Assembly (NCBI RefSeq): GCF_030373245.1
Contig: NZ_JAUCZF010000005.1
Span: forward strand, 1 to 64,000
Length of the DNA stretch: 64,000 nt
Reading direction: 5' to 3'
Source of the DNA: Hydrogenophaga sp.
GTDB lineage: Bacteria; Pseudomonadota; Gammaproteobacteria; Burkholderiales; Burkholderiaceae_C
Shown: piece by piece, positions 8,789 to 17,119 of the stretch
Numbering within the stretch: the stretch's first letter is position 1
Layout: each line of letters begins with the position of its first letter
The notes under the pieces: model-generated
The model's database searches: none
What the model was told of the DNA's origin: nothing
What the model saw: only the letters and a program-made list of their open reading frames with translations
Position numbers and translations under genes: made by a program

Positions 8789-8814
8789 GCGGCTAGCCGC
8801 TGTCGGTTTTCTTC
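8787..8814 (+). terminator. Possible terminator after dnaB
   Basis: GCGGCTAGCCGC at 8789-8800 is a perfect 12-bp palindrome touching the dnaB stop codon, followed a few bases later by GGTTTTCTTC. The T-run is set back from the stem, so efficiency is uncertain. The remaining bases up to 9052 hold no gene that I can support. Confidence 0.4.
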
Positions 8815-9052
8815 AAGTCCTGGTAGGAAGGCGCCGGGAGCGCGCAAGCTCACTCAACACGGGGGCATCCATGCAACTGGGCTACACCCGTTAGGTGACG
8901 TCAGAGCGGGGGAGCCAGAAACCAGCACGGCGCCTCGCCCGATGATTGGGCACCGATCAGGTCCTGGAAGCCGTGGGGAAGTACGTGTGAACTTGCCACT
9001 TCGCTGGTGTGGCGCCAAATGTCCAGCACCGCCTCCATGCCAGAGGTCCGCG

Positions 9053-10801
9053 CTACAGCACCTCGCTGGCAAAGTCAGCCAGGCGCGAACGCTCACCGCG
9101 CGCCAGCGTGATGTGGCCGCCGTGCGGCCAACCTTTGAAGCGATCGACCGCGTAGGTGAGGCCCGACGAACCTTCGGTCAGGTAGGGTGTGTCGATCTGT
9201 GCCAGGTTGCCCATGCAGATGATCTTGGTGCCCGGGCCAGCGCGGGTGATCAGCGTTTTCATCTGCTTGGGCGTGAGGTTCTGTGCCTCATCGATGATCA
9301 CGTACTTGTTCATGAAGGTCCGTCCGCGCATGAAGTTCATGCTCTTGACCTTGATGCGGCTGCGGATCAGTTCGTTGGTGGCGGCCCGGCCCCATTCACC
9401 GGCGTTTCCGCCATCGCCCTTGGCGAGGAATTCGAGGTTGTCGTCCAGCGCGCCCATCCAGGGTCCCATTTTTTCTTCTTCGGTGCCGGGCAGGAAGCCG
9501 ATGTCCTCGCCCACACTCACCGTGGCGCGGGTCATGATGATTTCGGTATAGCGTCGGTCGTCGAGCACTTGCGTGAGTCCACTGGCCAATGCCATCAGCG
9601 TCTTGCCGGTGCCGGCCGTGCCGGCCAACGTCACGAAGTCGACCTCGGGGTCCATCAGCAGGTTGAGCGCAAAGTTTTGCTCTCGGTTGCGGCTGGTCAC
9701 GCCCCACACGGCATTTTTCAGGTGCGTGTAGTCTTTCAGGGTCTTGAGCACCGCAGTCTTGTCACGGATCTCAACCACGCGCGCGTAGAGCGAGGGTTCT
9801 CCCGGTGCCTCGAAATACACGAACTGGTTGATGTAAAACTGGCCCACCGACGGCCCGCTGACGCGGTAGAAAGTTTGGCTGCCGCTTTGCCAGCTTTCGA
9901 TGGTCTTGCTCTGGCGGGTCCAGAAATCTTGCGGCAGGGCCAGGGCGCCAGCGTAGAGCAGTTCACCGTCGTCCAGCGTCTTGTCGTTCTGGTAGTCCTC
10001 GGCGGCCAGGCCCAGCGCGCGGGCCTTCACCCGCATGTTGATGTCCTTGGAGACCAGGATCACCTCGCGCTGCGGGTACTTGTCGCGAAGTGCCTGGACA
10101 ACACCCAGAATCTGGTTGTCTGCCTTGCCTTGCGGCAGGCTGCTGGGCAGGGTGGCGTCCAGCGGCTCGGTCTGGAAGAACAGCAGCCCGCGCGCCGACA
10201 CATTGCCAGTACCCGAGAGGCGCAGGCCCTTGGCCAGATCCGCCCCTTGCTGCGCCACCAGTGCGTCCAGCGTTCGACTGGTCTGGCGACCGTTGCGAGC
10301 GACCTCGGTCATCCCTTTCTTGTGGCCATCGAGCTCTTCGAGCACGATCATCGGCAGGAAGATGTCGTGTTCTTCAAAACGGAACAGGCTGACTGGATCG
10401 TGCAGCAAGACGTTGGTGTCGAGTACGAACAGGCGCGCCGGTCCGTTGGTTGCCGAGCGCGCGCGCGATGAGCGGCGGCGGTCGGTCGGCGCGGGCGCGC
10501 TTGGGCGTGCCGGACTTGCGGCCGGAGCACTGAACGCGGGCAGGGCTTCGGCGGCTGGCGCTGGGCGCTGCGTCGCCGGTACCGGCTCCCGCGCAGCGGC
10601 TCGGCCACGAGAGCCCGAGCGGGCGGTAGACGGCTTAGAAGGGGCGACCTCGGCAGGAGTCGCTTGGCTGATGGACGGCTCGCCGGACAACGCAAGCGCT
10701 GGCTCGGGGAGCAGATCAAAACTATCTTCAGCAGCCTTTAGGCGGTAGGCCTCGGCGGACAACAAGGCGGCGCGTTTCGCAGGGGCGGGAGGCAGTGGCA
10801 T
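9053..10801 (-). CDS. PIN-PhoH family protein (PhoH2-like)
   Basis: The 582-residue protein joins an N-terminal PIN-type nuclease domain to a C-terminal PhoH ATPase. A low-complexity Ala/Pro/Ser/Arg leader fills residues 1-120. The PIN domain starts with LFVLDTNVLLHD (Asp128) and contains acidic residues in VLEELDGHKKG. The PhoH half has a P-loop GTAGTGKT near residue 395, Walker B-like YVIIDEAQNLTPKQM and the GNLAQID sensor segment. PhoH2 proteins are reported to be RNA-unwinding ATPases with RNase activity. Some are paired with a small antitoxin gene; none is visible here. It lies downstream of bcp but behind that gene's terminator. Confidence 0.88.
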   Translation of the reverse strand: MPLPPAPAKRAALLSAEAYRLKAAEDSFDLLPEPALALSGEPSISQATPAEVAPSKPSTARSGSRGRAAAREPVPATQRPAPAAEALPAFSAPAASPARPSAPAPTDRRRSSRARSATNGPARLFVLDTNVLLHDPVSLFRFEEHDIFLPMIVLEELDGHKKGMTEVARNGRQTSRTLDALVAQQGADLAKGLRLSGTGNVSARGLLFFQTEPLDATLPSSLPQGKADNQILGVVQALRDKYPQREVILVSKDINMRVKARALGLAAEDYQNDKTLDDGELLYAGALALPQDFWTRQSKTIESWQSGSQTFYRVSGPSVGQFYINQFVYFEAPGEPSLYARVVEIRDKTAVLKTLKDYTHLKNAVWGVTSRNREQNFALNLLMDPEVDFVTLAGTAGTGKTLMALASGLTQVLDDRRYTEIIMTRATVSVGEDIGFLPGTEEEKMGPWMGALDDNLEFLAKGDGGNAGEWGRAATNELIRSRIKVKSMNFMRGRTFMNKYVIIDEAQNLTPKQMKTLITRAGPGTKIICMGNLAQIDTPYLTEGSSGLTYAVDRFKGWPHGGHITLARGERSRLADFASEVL

Positions 10802-10830
10802 GGAGGCGGACCAGGTTCAGCGCACGGCTG

Positions 10831-10864
10831 AAAAAGAAAAAGCCGTCAGGAAGACCGGACGGCT
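10831..10864 (-). terminator. Rho-independent terminator after bcp (minus strand)
   Basis: On the minus strand AGCCGTC pairs with GACGGCT over a 10-base loop and is followed by TTTTCTTTTT. It lies about 110 bases past the bcp stop codon and just upstream of the PhoH2 start, which separates the two transcripts. Confidence 0.75.
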
Positions 10865-10977
10865 GGATAAGGCTGTTGGGAGCAGGGCAGAGGCACTGGG
10901 CTGTGTGGCTTCCCGAGACATGAATTCATTATGCACGAGGCCGGTGACGGTCCCGACCGGTCCTTAACCCCGGTTTC

Positions 10978-11454
10978 TCAGGCAGCCTTCTTGAGTGCCT
11001 TGACGGCCTTGAGCACGTCCTCCACGTGTCCTGGCACCTTGAGGCCACGCCACTCCTGCTTGAGCACGCCATCGGGACCGATCAGGAAGGTGCTTCGCTC
11101 AATGCCCTTGACCTTCTTGCCGTACATGATCTTGTTCTTGACCACGCCGAACATGTGGCACATCTTTTCTTCGGTGTCAGCGACCAGCTCGAAAGGCAAC
11201 TCCAGCTTGGCCTTGAAGCTGTCGTGCGATGTCATGTTGTCGCGCGATACGCCGAAGACTTCGGCTCCGGCCTTGACGAAGTCCTTGTACTTGTCGCGGA
11301 ACTGCATCGCTTCCGTGGTGCAGCCGGGCGTGTTGTCCTTTGGGTAAAAATACAGTACCACCGTCTGGCCCAGGTGGGTCTGGTTGCTCACCTTGAGTCC
11401 ACCGGTGGCCATGGATTCAAATTCGGGAATTGGTTTGTTGACAACGACTGCCAT
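10978..11454 (-). CDS. bcp: BCP/PrxQ-type peroxiredoxin
   Basis: This thiol peroxidase reduces hydrogen peroxide and organic hydroperoxides in the cytosol. The 158-residue protein has the Prx motif YPKDNTPGCTTEA with peroxidatic Cys45, and the partner Arg lies in GPDGVLKQEWRG. The resolving Cys that many BCPs carry five residues later is absent (Met50). The only other cysteine is Cys99 (EEKMCHMFG), so it acts either as a one-Cys enzyme or with a non-canonical resolving Cys. The start is the ATG at 11454, and a candidate sigma-70 promoter lies about 110 bp upstream. A strong terminator follows. Confidence 0.93.
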   Translation of the reverse strand: MAVVVNKPIPEFESMATGGLKVSNQTHLGQTVVLYFYPKDNTPGCTTEAMQFRDKYKDFVKAGAEVFGVSRDNMTSHDSFKAKLELPFELVADTEEKMCHMFGVVKNKIMYGKKVKGIERSTFLIGPDGVLKQEWRGLKVPGHVEDVLKAVKALKKAA

Positions 11455-11562
11455 GCTGTGGGGACCCCTGACTTAAGTGAATGGTGACTCGTTGGCCCGC
11501 CTTGTGAGCCACTGCTGGATCCCCGCCTGGGCATGGGATGGTGACTCGGCGAGCAATCTCCT

Positions 11563-11591
11563 ATTTTACCTTGAAAGGCACTTCAGTCCAA
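11563..11591 (-). promoter_or_regulatory. Candidate sigma-70 promoter for bcp
   Basis: Read on the minus strand: TTGGAC (11591-11586), a 17-bp spacer, then TAAAAT (11568-11563). The -10 matches consensus at five of six positions and the -35 at only three. It lies in the 194-bp gap between the Mth938-like gene and bcp, which otherwise shows no feature. Confidence 0.35.
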
Positions 11592-11648
11592 GGACGCTCG
11601 GGGGAGCCTGGCACGTGCGCACGGATGGCACGGCCACCGGCGGCCCAT

Positions 11649-12029
11649 CTAGGGCTCGATCAGCAGGGCAGCGACCACGCGGCGGCCCTCTGCTGCCAGG
11701 ATGTTGTAAGTGCGGCAAGCCGCTGCGGTGTCCATCGTCTCCACGCCGATGTGCCGAGCGATCAGACTCTGGAGCAAAGCCGGCCGAACGAAACGCAGCC
11801 GCTCGCCACTTCCAAACACCACCAGCTCAGGCGCATCGGCCCCCAGGGTGAGCAGGTGCTCGAAGTGCGCCGGTGTCAGTGCGTCGAATCGCTCACAGGC
11901 CCAGGGCTCCAGGGCCCCTGAGGCGCTGAGCACCAGGCTGGCGCTGTGACGCACGCCGTCCACCGCTACCCAGCCCGTGCCATAGGCGGTGATGGACTGA
12001 ACCTCGGGCTTGTCGGCGTGCAGTTTCAT
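11649..12029 (-). CDS. Mth938-like domain (DUF498) protein
   Basis: This 126-residue single-domain protein has the Mth938/NDUFAF3-like fold signature: an N-terminal strand opening MKLHADKPEVQSITAYG, a central HFEHLLTLGADAPELVVFGSG segment, and GVETMDTAAACRTYNILAAEG near the end. Bacterial members have no settled function, though eukaryotic relatives assist complex I assembly. ATG at 12029 is chosen because homologues begin at this MKLH motif; an upstream in-frame start at 12092 would add 21 unlike residues. It stands alone on the minus strand, divergent from alaA. Confidence 0.8.
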   Translation of the reverse strand: MKLHADKPEVQSITAYGTGWVAVDGVRHSASLVLSASGALEPWACERFDALTPAHFEHLLTLGADAPELVVFGSGERLRFVRPALLQSLIARHIGVETMDTAAACRTYNILAAEGRRVVAALLIEP

Positions 12030-12181
12030 GGTGTCAGAGGTGGTCGGTGCGAAGTGTGGCAGCCGGTGGGTGCAGAGGTGAACTGTGGTCAAATTGCGGG
12101 CTTTCCGCAGGCAAATATTATCCTGCGGCGAGTTGATGCAACGGTACCGACTGCAAGACCCCTGATGCCCCGGGAGGGACT

Positions 12182-13453
12182 TTGAAGACCATCCAGAAAT
12201 CCGCCAAGCTTGCCAACGTCTGCTACGACATTCGCGGTCCCATCATGGACGCCGCTCGGCAGATGGAAGAAGAAGGGCACAAGATCATCAAGCTCAACAT
12301 CGGCAACCTGGCGGTGTTTGGCTTCGACGCGCCCGAGGAAATCCAGCAAGACATGATCCGCAACTTGCCGAACTCGGCTGGCTACTCGGACAGCAAGGGC
12401 ATCTTCGCGGCGCGCAAGGCGGTGATGCACGAGACCCAGAAGCAAAACATCGCCGGCGTCACGCTCGACGACATCTATCTGGGAAACGGCGCCAGTGAAT
12501 TGATTGTGATGGCGACCAACGCCTTGCTGGACGATGGCGACGAGCTGTTGCTGCCCTCCCCCGACTACCCCCTGTGGACCGCCGCCGTGAGCCTTTCTGG
12601 CGGCACGCCCGTGCACTACATGTGCGACGAGGCCAGCGGCTGGATGCCCAACCTCGCAGACATCCGGGCCAAGATCACCCCGGCCACCAAGGGCATCGTG
12701 GTGATCAACCCCAACAACCCGACAGGTGCGCTGTATTCCGATGCGCTGCTGAAAGACATTGTCGAGATCGCGCGCGAACACGGCCTGGTCATCTTTGCCG
12801 ACGAGGTGTACGACAAGGTGCTGTACGACGGCGTCAAGCACACGGCGTTGGCCAGTCTGAGCGAGGATGTGCTCACGCTCACATTTAACTCGCTGTCCAA
12901 AAGCTACCGCTCGTGCGGTTACCGCGCCGGCTGGATGGTGGTCTCGGGCGACAGAAAGCCCGCCAAGGACTACATCGAAGGCCTGAACATGCTTTCGAAC
13001 ATGAGGCTTTGCGCCAACGTGCCTGGCCAGTGGGCGATCCAGACCGCGCTGGGCGGTTACCAGAGCATCAACGACCTGGTGTGTGAAGGCGGACGGTTGC
13101 GCCGTCAGCGCGACCTGGCCTACGAGCTGATCACCGCCATCCCCGGCGTCAGCTGCACCAAGCCAAGCGCGGCGCTGTACATGTTTCCCAAGCTCGACCC
13201 GGTGATGTACCCGGTCCAGGACGACCAGCAGCTGTTCCTGGAACTGCTGCAGGAAACGCGCGTGATGCTGGTGCAGGGCTCTGGCTTCAATTACCCCGAC
13301 AACCAGCATTTCCGCATCGTGTTCCTGCCGCACGAAGACGACCTCCGCGAGGCCATTGGCCGTGTCGCCAAATTCCTCGAAGGCTGGCGCAAGCGCCACG
13401 CCAGCGTGGTCCCTGAATCCCATTCCCGACCCTCTCTGACTCCGACGACATGA
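12182..13453 (+). CDS. alaA: Glutamate-pyruvate aminotransferase (AlaA type)
   Basis: This PLP-dependent fold-type I aminotransferase makes alanine from pyruvate and glutamate. The 423-residue protein is close to E. coli AlaA along its whole length, with segments SELIVMATNALLDDGDE, NPNNPTGALYSD and SKSYRSCGYRAGW, where Lys240 is the predicted PLP lysine. The start is TTG at 12182, preceded by GGGAGGGAC. The family motif GNPAPFGF reads GNLAVFGF here. Its stop overlaps the hom start by ATGA, so the two are translationally coupled, linking alanine and threonine synthesis. Confidence 0.92.
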   Translation: MKTIQKSAKLANVCYDIRGPIMDAARQMEEEGHKIIKLNIGNLAVFGFDAPEEIQQDMIRNLPNSAGYSDSKGIFAARKAVMHETQKQNIAGVTLDDIYLGNGASELIVMATNALLDDGDELLLPSPDYPLWTAAVSLSGGTPVHYMCDEASGWMPNLADIRAKITPATKGIVVINPNNPTGALYSDALLKDIVEIAREHGLVIFADEVYDKVLYDGVKHTALASLSEDVLTLTFNSLSKSYRSCGYRAGWMVVSGDRKPAKDYIEGLNMLSNMRLCANVPGQWAIQTALGGYQSINDLVCEGGRLRRQRDLAYELITAIPGVSCTKPSAALYMFPKLDPVMYPVQDDQQLFLELLQETRVMLVQGSGFNYPDNQHFRIVFLPHEDDLREAIGRVAKFLEGWRKRHASVVPESHSRPSLTPTT

Positions 13454-14772
13454 AACCGATCCAAGTAGGCCTGCTGGGCATAGGCACCGTGGGCAGCGGC
13501 ACCTTCAACGTGCTGCAACGCAACCAGGAGGAAATCCAGCGCCGCGCTGGCCGTGGCATCGTTATCACGATGGTGGCGGATCTCGATGTGGCGCGCGCAC
13601 GGGGCATTGTTGGTCCCGACGTGAAGGTCGTGGATGACGCACGTGCAGTCATCGCCAACCCCGATATCGACATCGTGATCGAGCTCATCGGTGGCTACGG
13701 CATCGCCAAAGCGCTGGTGTTGGAGGCGATCGCCGCGGGCAAGCACGTGGTCACCGCCAACAAGGCCTTGCTGGCGGTGCACGGCACCGAGATTTTCGCG
13801 GCTGCGCATGCCAAGGGCGTGATGGTGGCGTTTGAAGCTGCGGTGGCCGGCGGCATTCCGATCATCAAGGCGCTGCGCGAAGGCCTGACCGCCAACCGCA
13901 TCCAGTGGGTGGCCGGCATCATCAACGGTACGACCAACTTCATCCTCTCCGAAATGCGCGACAAAGGCCTGGACTTTGACGTGGTGCTCAAGGACGCACA
14001 GCGCCTCGGCTACGCCGAGGCCGATCCGACCTTTGACATCGGCGGCATGGACGCCGCACACAAGGCCACCCTGATGAGCGCCATCGCCTTCGGCATCCCG
14101 GTGCAGTTCGACAAGGCCTACGTCGAGGGCATCACCCAGCTGTCGGGCACCGACATCCGCTACGCTGAGCAACTGGGCTACCGCATCAAGCTGCTGGGCA
14201 TCACCAAACGCACTCCCCAGGGTGTGGAACTGCGGGTGCACCCCAGCCTGGTGCCGACCAAGCGGCTGATCGCCAACGTGGAGGGTGCGATGAACGCCGT
14301 GCTGGTGCAGGGCGATGCCGTGGGCTCCACGCTTTACTACGGCAAGGGTGCTGGCAGCGAGCCGACTGCCAGCGCGGTGATCGCCGACCTGGTCGACATC
14401 ACCCGTCTGCACACCGCCGATCCACAAAACCGCGTGCCGCACCTGGCCTTCCAGCCTGACGCCATGAGTGACCTGCCGGTATTGCCGATGAGCCAGGTGG
14501 TTACCAGCTATTACTTGCGCCTGCGCGTGGCCGACCAGGCCGGTGTACTCGCCAAGGTGACGGGCCTGCTTGCGCAGGCCGGTATCAGCATCGACGCCGT
14601 GCTGCAGCGCGAAGCGGATCAGGTGGGAGGCGAAGGCGCCACCTCCACCGACCTCATCATCCTCACCCACGACACCCGTGAGGGTGACATGGACGCGGTA
14701 TTGGGGCAGATGCAAGCCCTGCCGACGGTGCTCGCGCCCATCGTGCGCATCCGCAAGGAGGAGCTGAGCTGA
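13450..14772 (+). CDS. hom: Homoserine dehydrogenase
   Basis: Hom reduces aspartate semialdehyde to homoserine, the branch point to threonine and methionine. The 440-residue monofunctional enzyme has an N-terminal NAD(P)-binding fold (GLLGIGTVGSGTFNVL), the catalytic domain with AGIINGTTNFILSEM and GYAEADPTFDIGGMDAAHK, and a C-terminal ACT domain from about residue 350 (YLRLRVADQAGVLAKVTG) that normally mediates threonine feedback. It overlaps alaA by 4 bp and is followed by a small membrane protein gene and thrC. Confidence 0.96.
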   Translation: MKPIQVGLLGIGTVGSGTFNVLQRNQEEIQRRAGRGIVITMVADLDVARARGIVGPDVKVVDDARAVIANPDIDIVIELIGGYGIAKALVLEAIAAGKHVVTANKALLAVHGTEIFAAAHAKGVMVAFEAAVAGGIPIIKALREGLTANRIQWVAGIINGTTNFILSEMRDKGLDFDVVLKDAQRLGYAEADPTFDIGGMDAAHKATLMSAIAFGIPVQFDKAYVEGITQLSGTDIRYAEQLGYRIKLLGITKRTPQGVELRVHPSLVPTKRLIANVEGAMNAVLVQGDAVGSTLYYGKGAGSEPTASAVIADLVDITRLHTADPQNRVPHLAFQPDAMSDLPVLPMSQVVTSYYLRLRVADQAGVLAKVTGLLAQAGISIDAVLQREADQVGGEGATSTDLIILTHDTREGDMDAVLGQMQALPTVLAPIVRIRKEELS

Positions 14773-14796
14773 CGCACCCCCTGGCTGGCAGGCCTC

Positions 14797-15111
14797 ATGC
14801 CCACGCTGATCGCGGCCCTCACATTGGCGGCCTTGCTCAAGATGGCGCACGTGGACATGCCGCGCTGGCACCTCGCGTTCTGGTTCGCGGCCCTGGTCGG
14901 CCTGGCCTTGCGGGCCTTTCTCCCCTGGTGGGACGTGCTGCTCAATGGCGCTGCGAGCTTTCTTGCCTCATGGCTGTATTTTGTGTTGCTGGACCGCACC
15001 GACAACCGGGCGCAGCGCGAGCTGCACTGGCTGATCCTGATCGGCGGATTCGTCGGACTGCTGGCCTCGCGTTTCCTGATCGATATCCGTGTGTACGGCG
15101 TGAGTTTCTGA
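14797..15111 (+). CDS. Small membrane protein between hom and thrC
   Basis: This 104-residue hydrophobic protein has about four predicted membrane segments (roughly residues 3-20, 26-42, 46-65 and 78-95) and a charged loop LDRTDNRAQREL. No signature or catalytic residue is recognised. It lies 24 bp after hom and 13 bp before thrC and is very probably co-transcribed with them. A link to threonine metabolism, such as export, is only a guess from position. Confidence 0.65.
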   Translation: MPTLIAALTLAALLKMAHVDMPRWHLAFWFAALVGLALRAFLPWWDVLLNGAASFLASWLYFVLLDRTDNRAQRELHWLILIGGFVGLLASRFLIDIRVYGVSF

Positions 15112-15124
15112 CCTGGACCCTTTC

Positions 15125-16567
15125 GTGAAATACCTCAGCACCCGCGGCCACCCTGAGCGCCGCCACTTCTGCGAAATCCTGCTCGAGGGCCTGGCGCCCG
15201 ACGGTGGCCTGTACCTGCCGGAGCACTATCCCCAGGTCGATGCAGCCACGTTGTCGCGCTGGCGCTCGGTGTTCAACGGTGGCGCGCCAGGCGGTTACGC
15301 AGCCTTGGCGTTTGAAGTGCTGTCGCTCTACATCGACGACATCCCCGCCGCTGACCTCAAGGCCTTGTGCGACAAGACCTACACCGAAGCGGTGTACGGC
15401 ACGCCGCAGATCGTGCCTCTGAAAATGCTTGAAGAAGGTTTCTGGCTTGAAGCCTTGTCCAACGGGCCCACGCTGGCCTTCAAGGACATGGCCATGCAGC
15501 TGCTGGGCAACCTGTTCGAATACGAATTGGCGCGCCGCGGCGAGCAGCTCAACATCCTGGGTGCTACCTCAGGTGACACCGGCAGTGCGGCCGAATACGC
15601 CATGCGAGGCAAGCGCGGCGTGCGCGTCTTCATGCTCAGCCCACACGGGCGCATGAGCAAATTTCAGCAGGCGCAGATGTTCAGCCTGCTCGACGAGAAC
15701 ATCCACAACATCGCCATCGAAGGTGTGTTCGACGACTGCCAGGACATCGTCAAGAACGTCAGCAACGACATTGATTTCAAGCGCCTTCACAAGATCGGCA
15801 CGGTGAACTCGATCAACTGGGCGCGGCTGCTGGCTCAGGTTGTCTATTACTTCGCCGGCTATTTCCAGGCCACTTCGACTGACGACCAGCGGGTCAGCTT
15901 CACCGTGCCCAGCGGCAATTTCGGCAACGTCTGCGCGGGCCACGTGTCCCGCATGATGGGCTTGCCCATTGCCCAGCTGGTGGTCGCGACCAACGAAAAC
16001 GATGTGCTCGACGAGTTTTTTCGCACCGGCACGTACCGCGTTCGCGCCAGCGCCGACACCCACGAGACCTCCAGCCCCTCCATGGACATCTCCAAGGCCA
16101 GCAACTTCGAGCGTTTCGTGTTCGACCTGCTGGACCGAGACGGTGCCCGGGTCAAGGCCTTGTTTGGCCAACAGCTGGGGCGCGAAGGCCGGTTCGAGCT
16201 CGGTGACGACCCTGTGTTCGAACAGGCCGCCACCCGCTACGGTTTCGTGAGCGGGCGCAGCACCCACCTCAACCGCTTGGAAACGATTCGCGACACGTTT
16301 GCGCGTTTCCAGATGGTGATCGACACCCACACCGCCGATGGTGTGAAGGTGGCGCGTGAGCACCTTCAGCCCGGCGTGCCGATGATCGTGCTGGAGACCG
16401 CTCTGCCGATCAAGTTCGCCGAGACCATCGTCGAGGCGCTGGGCCGCCAGCCGGATCGCCCGCCCCAGTTCGATGGCATTGAAAACCTGCCCAAGCGGGT
16501 CAAGGTCATGCCGGCGGACACGGCTGCGGTGCAGGCGTACATCACCCAGCATTGCGCGGAGCCATGA
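15125..16567 (+). CDS. thrC: Threonine synthase
   Basis: This PLP enzyme converts O-phosphohomoserine to threonine. The 480-residue protein has the N-terminal YLSTRGHPER motif of the long (fungal/proteobacterial) class. The PLP lysine is Lys120 in NGPTLAFKDMAMQ, and the phosphate loop is GATSGDTGSAAEYA. The start is GTG at 15125. With hom it completes the route from aspartate semialdehyde to threonine apart from thrB. Its stop overlaps the mobB start by ATGA, joining threonine synthesis to the molybdenum cofactor genes. Confidence 0.96.
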   Translation: MKYLSTRGHPERRHFCEILLEGLAPDGGLYLPEHYPQVDAATLSRWRSVFNGGAPGGYAALAFEVLSLYIDDIPAADLKALCDKTYTEAVYGTPQIVPLKMLEEGFWLEALSNGPTLAFKDMAMQLLGNLFEYELARRGEQLNILGATSGDTGSAAEYAMRGKRGVRVFMLSPHGRMSKFQQAQMFSLLDENIHNIAIEGVFDDCQDIVKNVSNDIDFKRLHKIGTVNSINWARLLAQVVYYFAGYFQATSTDDQRVSFTVPSGNFGNVCAGHVSRMMGLPIAQLVVATNENDVLDEFFRTGTYRVRASADTHETSSPSMDISKASNFERFVFDLLDRDGARVKALFGQQLGREGRFELGDDPVFEQAATRYGFVSGRSTHLNRLETIRDTFARFQMVIDTHTADGVKVAREHLQPGVPMIVLETALPIKFAETIVEALGRQPDRPPQFDGIENLPKRVKVMPADTAAVQAYITQHCAEP

Positions 16568-17097
16568 AGGCGGTGGGCTTCGCCGGATACTCCGGCTCCG
16601 GCAAGACCACGCTGGTGGAACAGCTCATCCCTGCGCTGCGTCTGCGTGGCCTGCGGGTGTCGGTGGTCAAGCACGCGCACCACGCGCTCGACATCGACCA
16701 GCCGGGCAAAGATACGTGGCGACATCGGCAGGCGGGAGCGCTGGAGGTGGTGGCGGTGTCCAGCCAACGGCTGGTGCTGATGCGCGAGTTCGAAGTGCCC
16801 GGCGCGGTCACGGTGCACCAGGCCATCGCCTCGCTGTACGACGGCGTCGACTGGGTGCTGGTGGAGGGTTTCAAGCAGAGCAACCTGCAGAAACTGGAGG
16901 TGTGGCGTGTGGCCAGCGGCAAACCGGCACGTTACCCGGATGACGCCTTCGTGGTGGCCATCGCCACCGACAGCCCCGAGCAGTTGCCCGAACCCACCCT
17001 GCGCCCGGTGCTGGATTTGAATCGGGTCGATGACATTGCCCAGTGGCTGGTCGACAATGGACACCGGTTCGAGTACGACCCCGAGGCCTACACCTGA
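16564..17097 (+). CDS. mobB: Molybdopterin-guanine dinucleotide biosynthesis protein B
   Basis: MobB is a P-loop GTP-binding accessory protein for attaching GMP to molybdopterin. The 177-residue protein starts MKAVGFAGYSGSGKTTLVEQ with a complete Walker A motif at residues 8-16. It also has conserved VVKHAHHALDIDQPGKDTWR and WVLVEGFKQ segments. ATG at 16564 overlaps the thrC stop codon (ATGA); an in-frame start 12 bases upstream is rejected. It is followed closely by moeA, moaD and moaE. Confidence 0.93.
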   Translation: MKAVGFAGYSGSGKTTLVEQLIPALRLRGLRVSVVKHAHHALDIDQPGKDTWRHRQAGALEVVAVSSQRLVLMREFEVPGAVTVHQAIASLYDGVDWVLVEGFKQSNLQKLEVWRVASGKPARYPDDAFVVAIATDSPEQLPEPTLRPVLDLNRVDDIAQWLVDNGHRFEYDPEAYT

Positions 17098-17119
17098 ACC
17101 CGTTTCGACTTGCCCTACC

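Noticed and set aside
14797..15111. thrB (homoserine kinase) between hom and thrC
   Set aside because: The product is a 104-residue hydrophobic membrane protein with no kinase motif.
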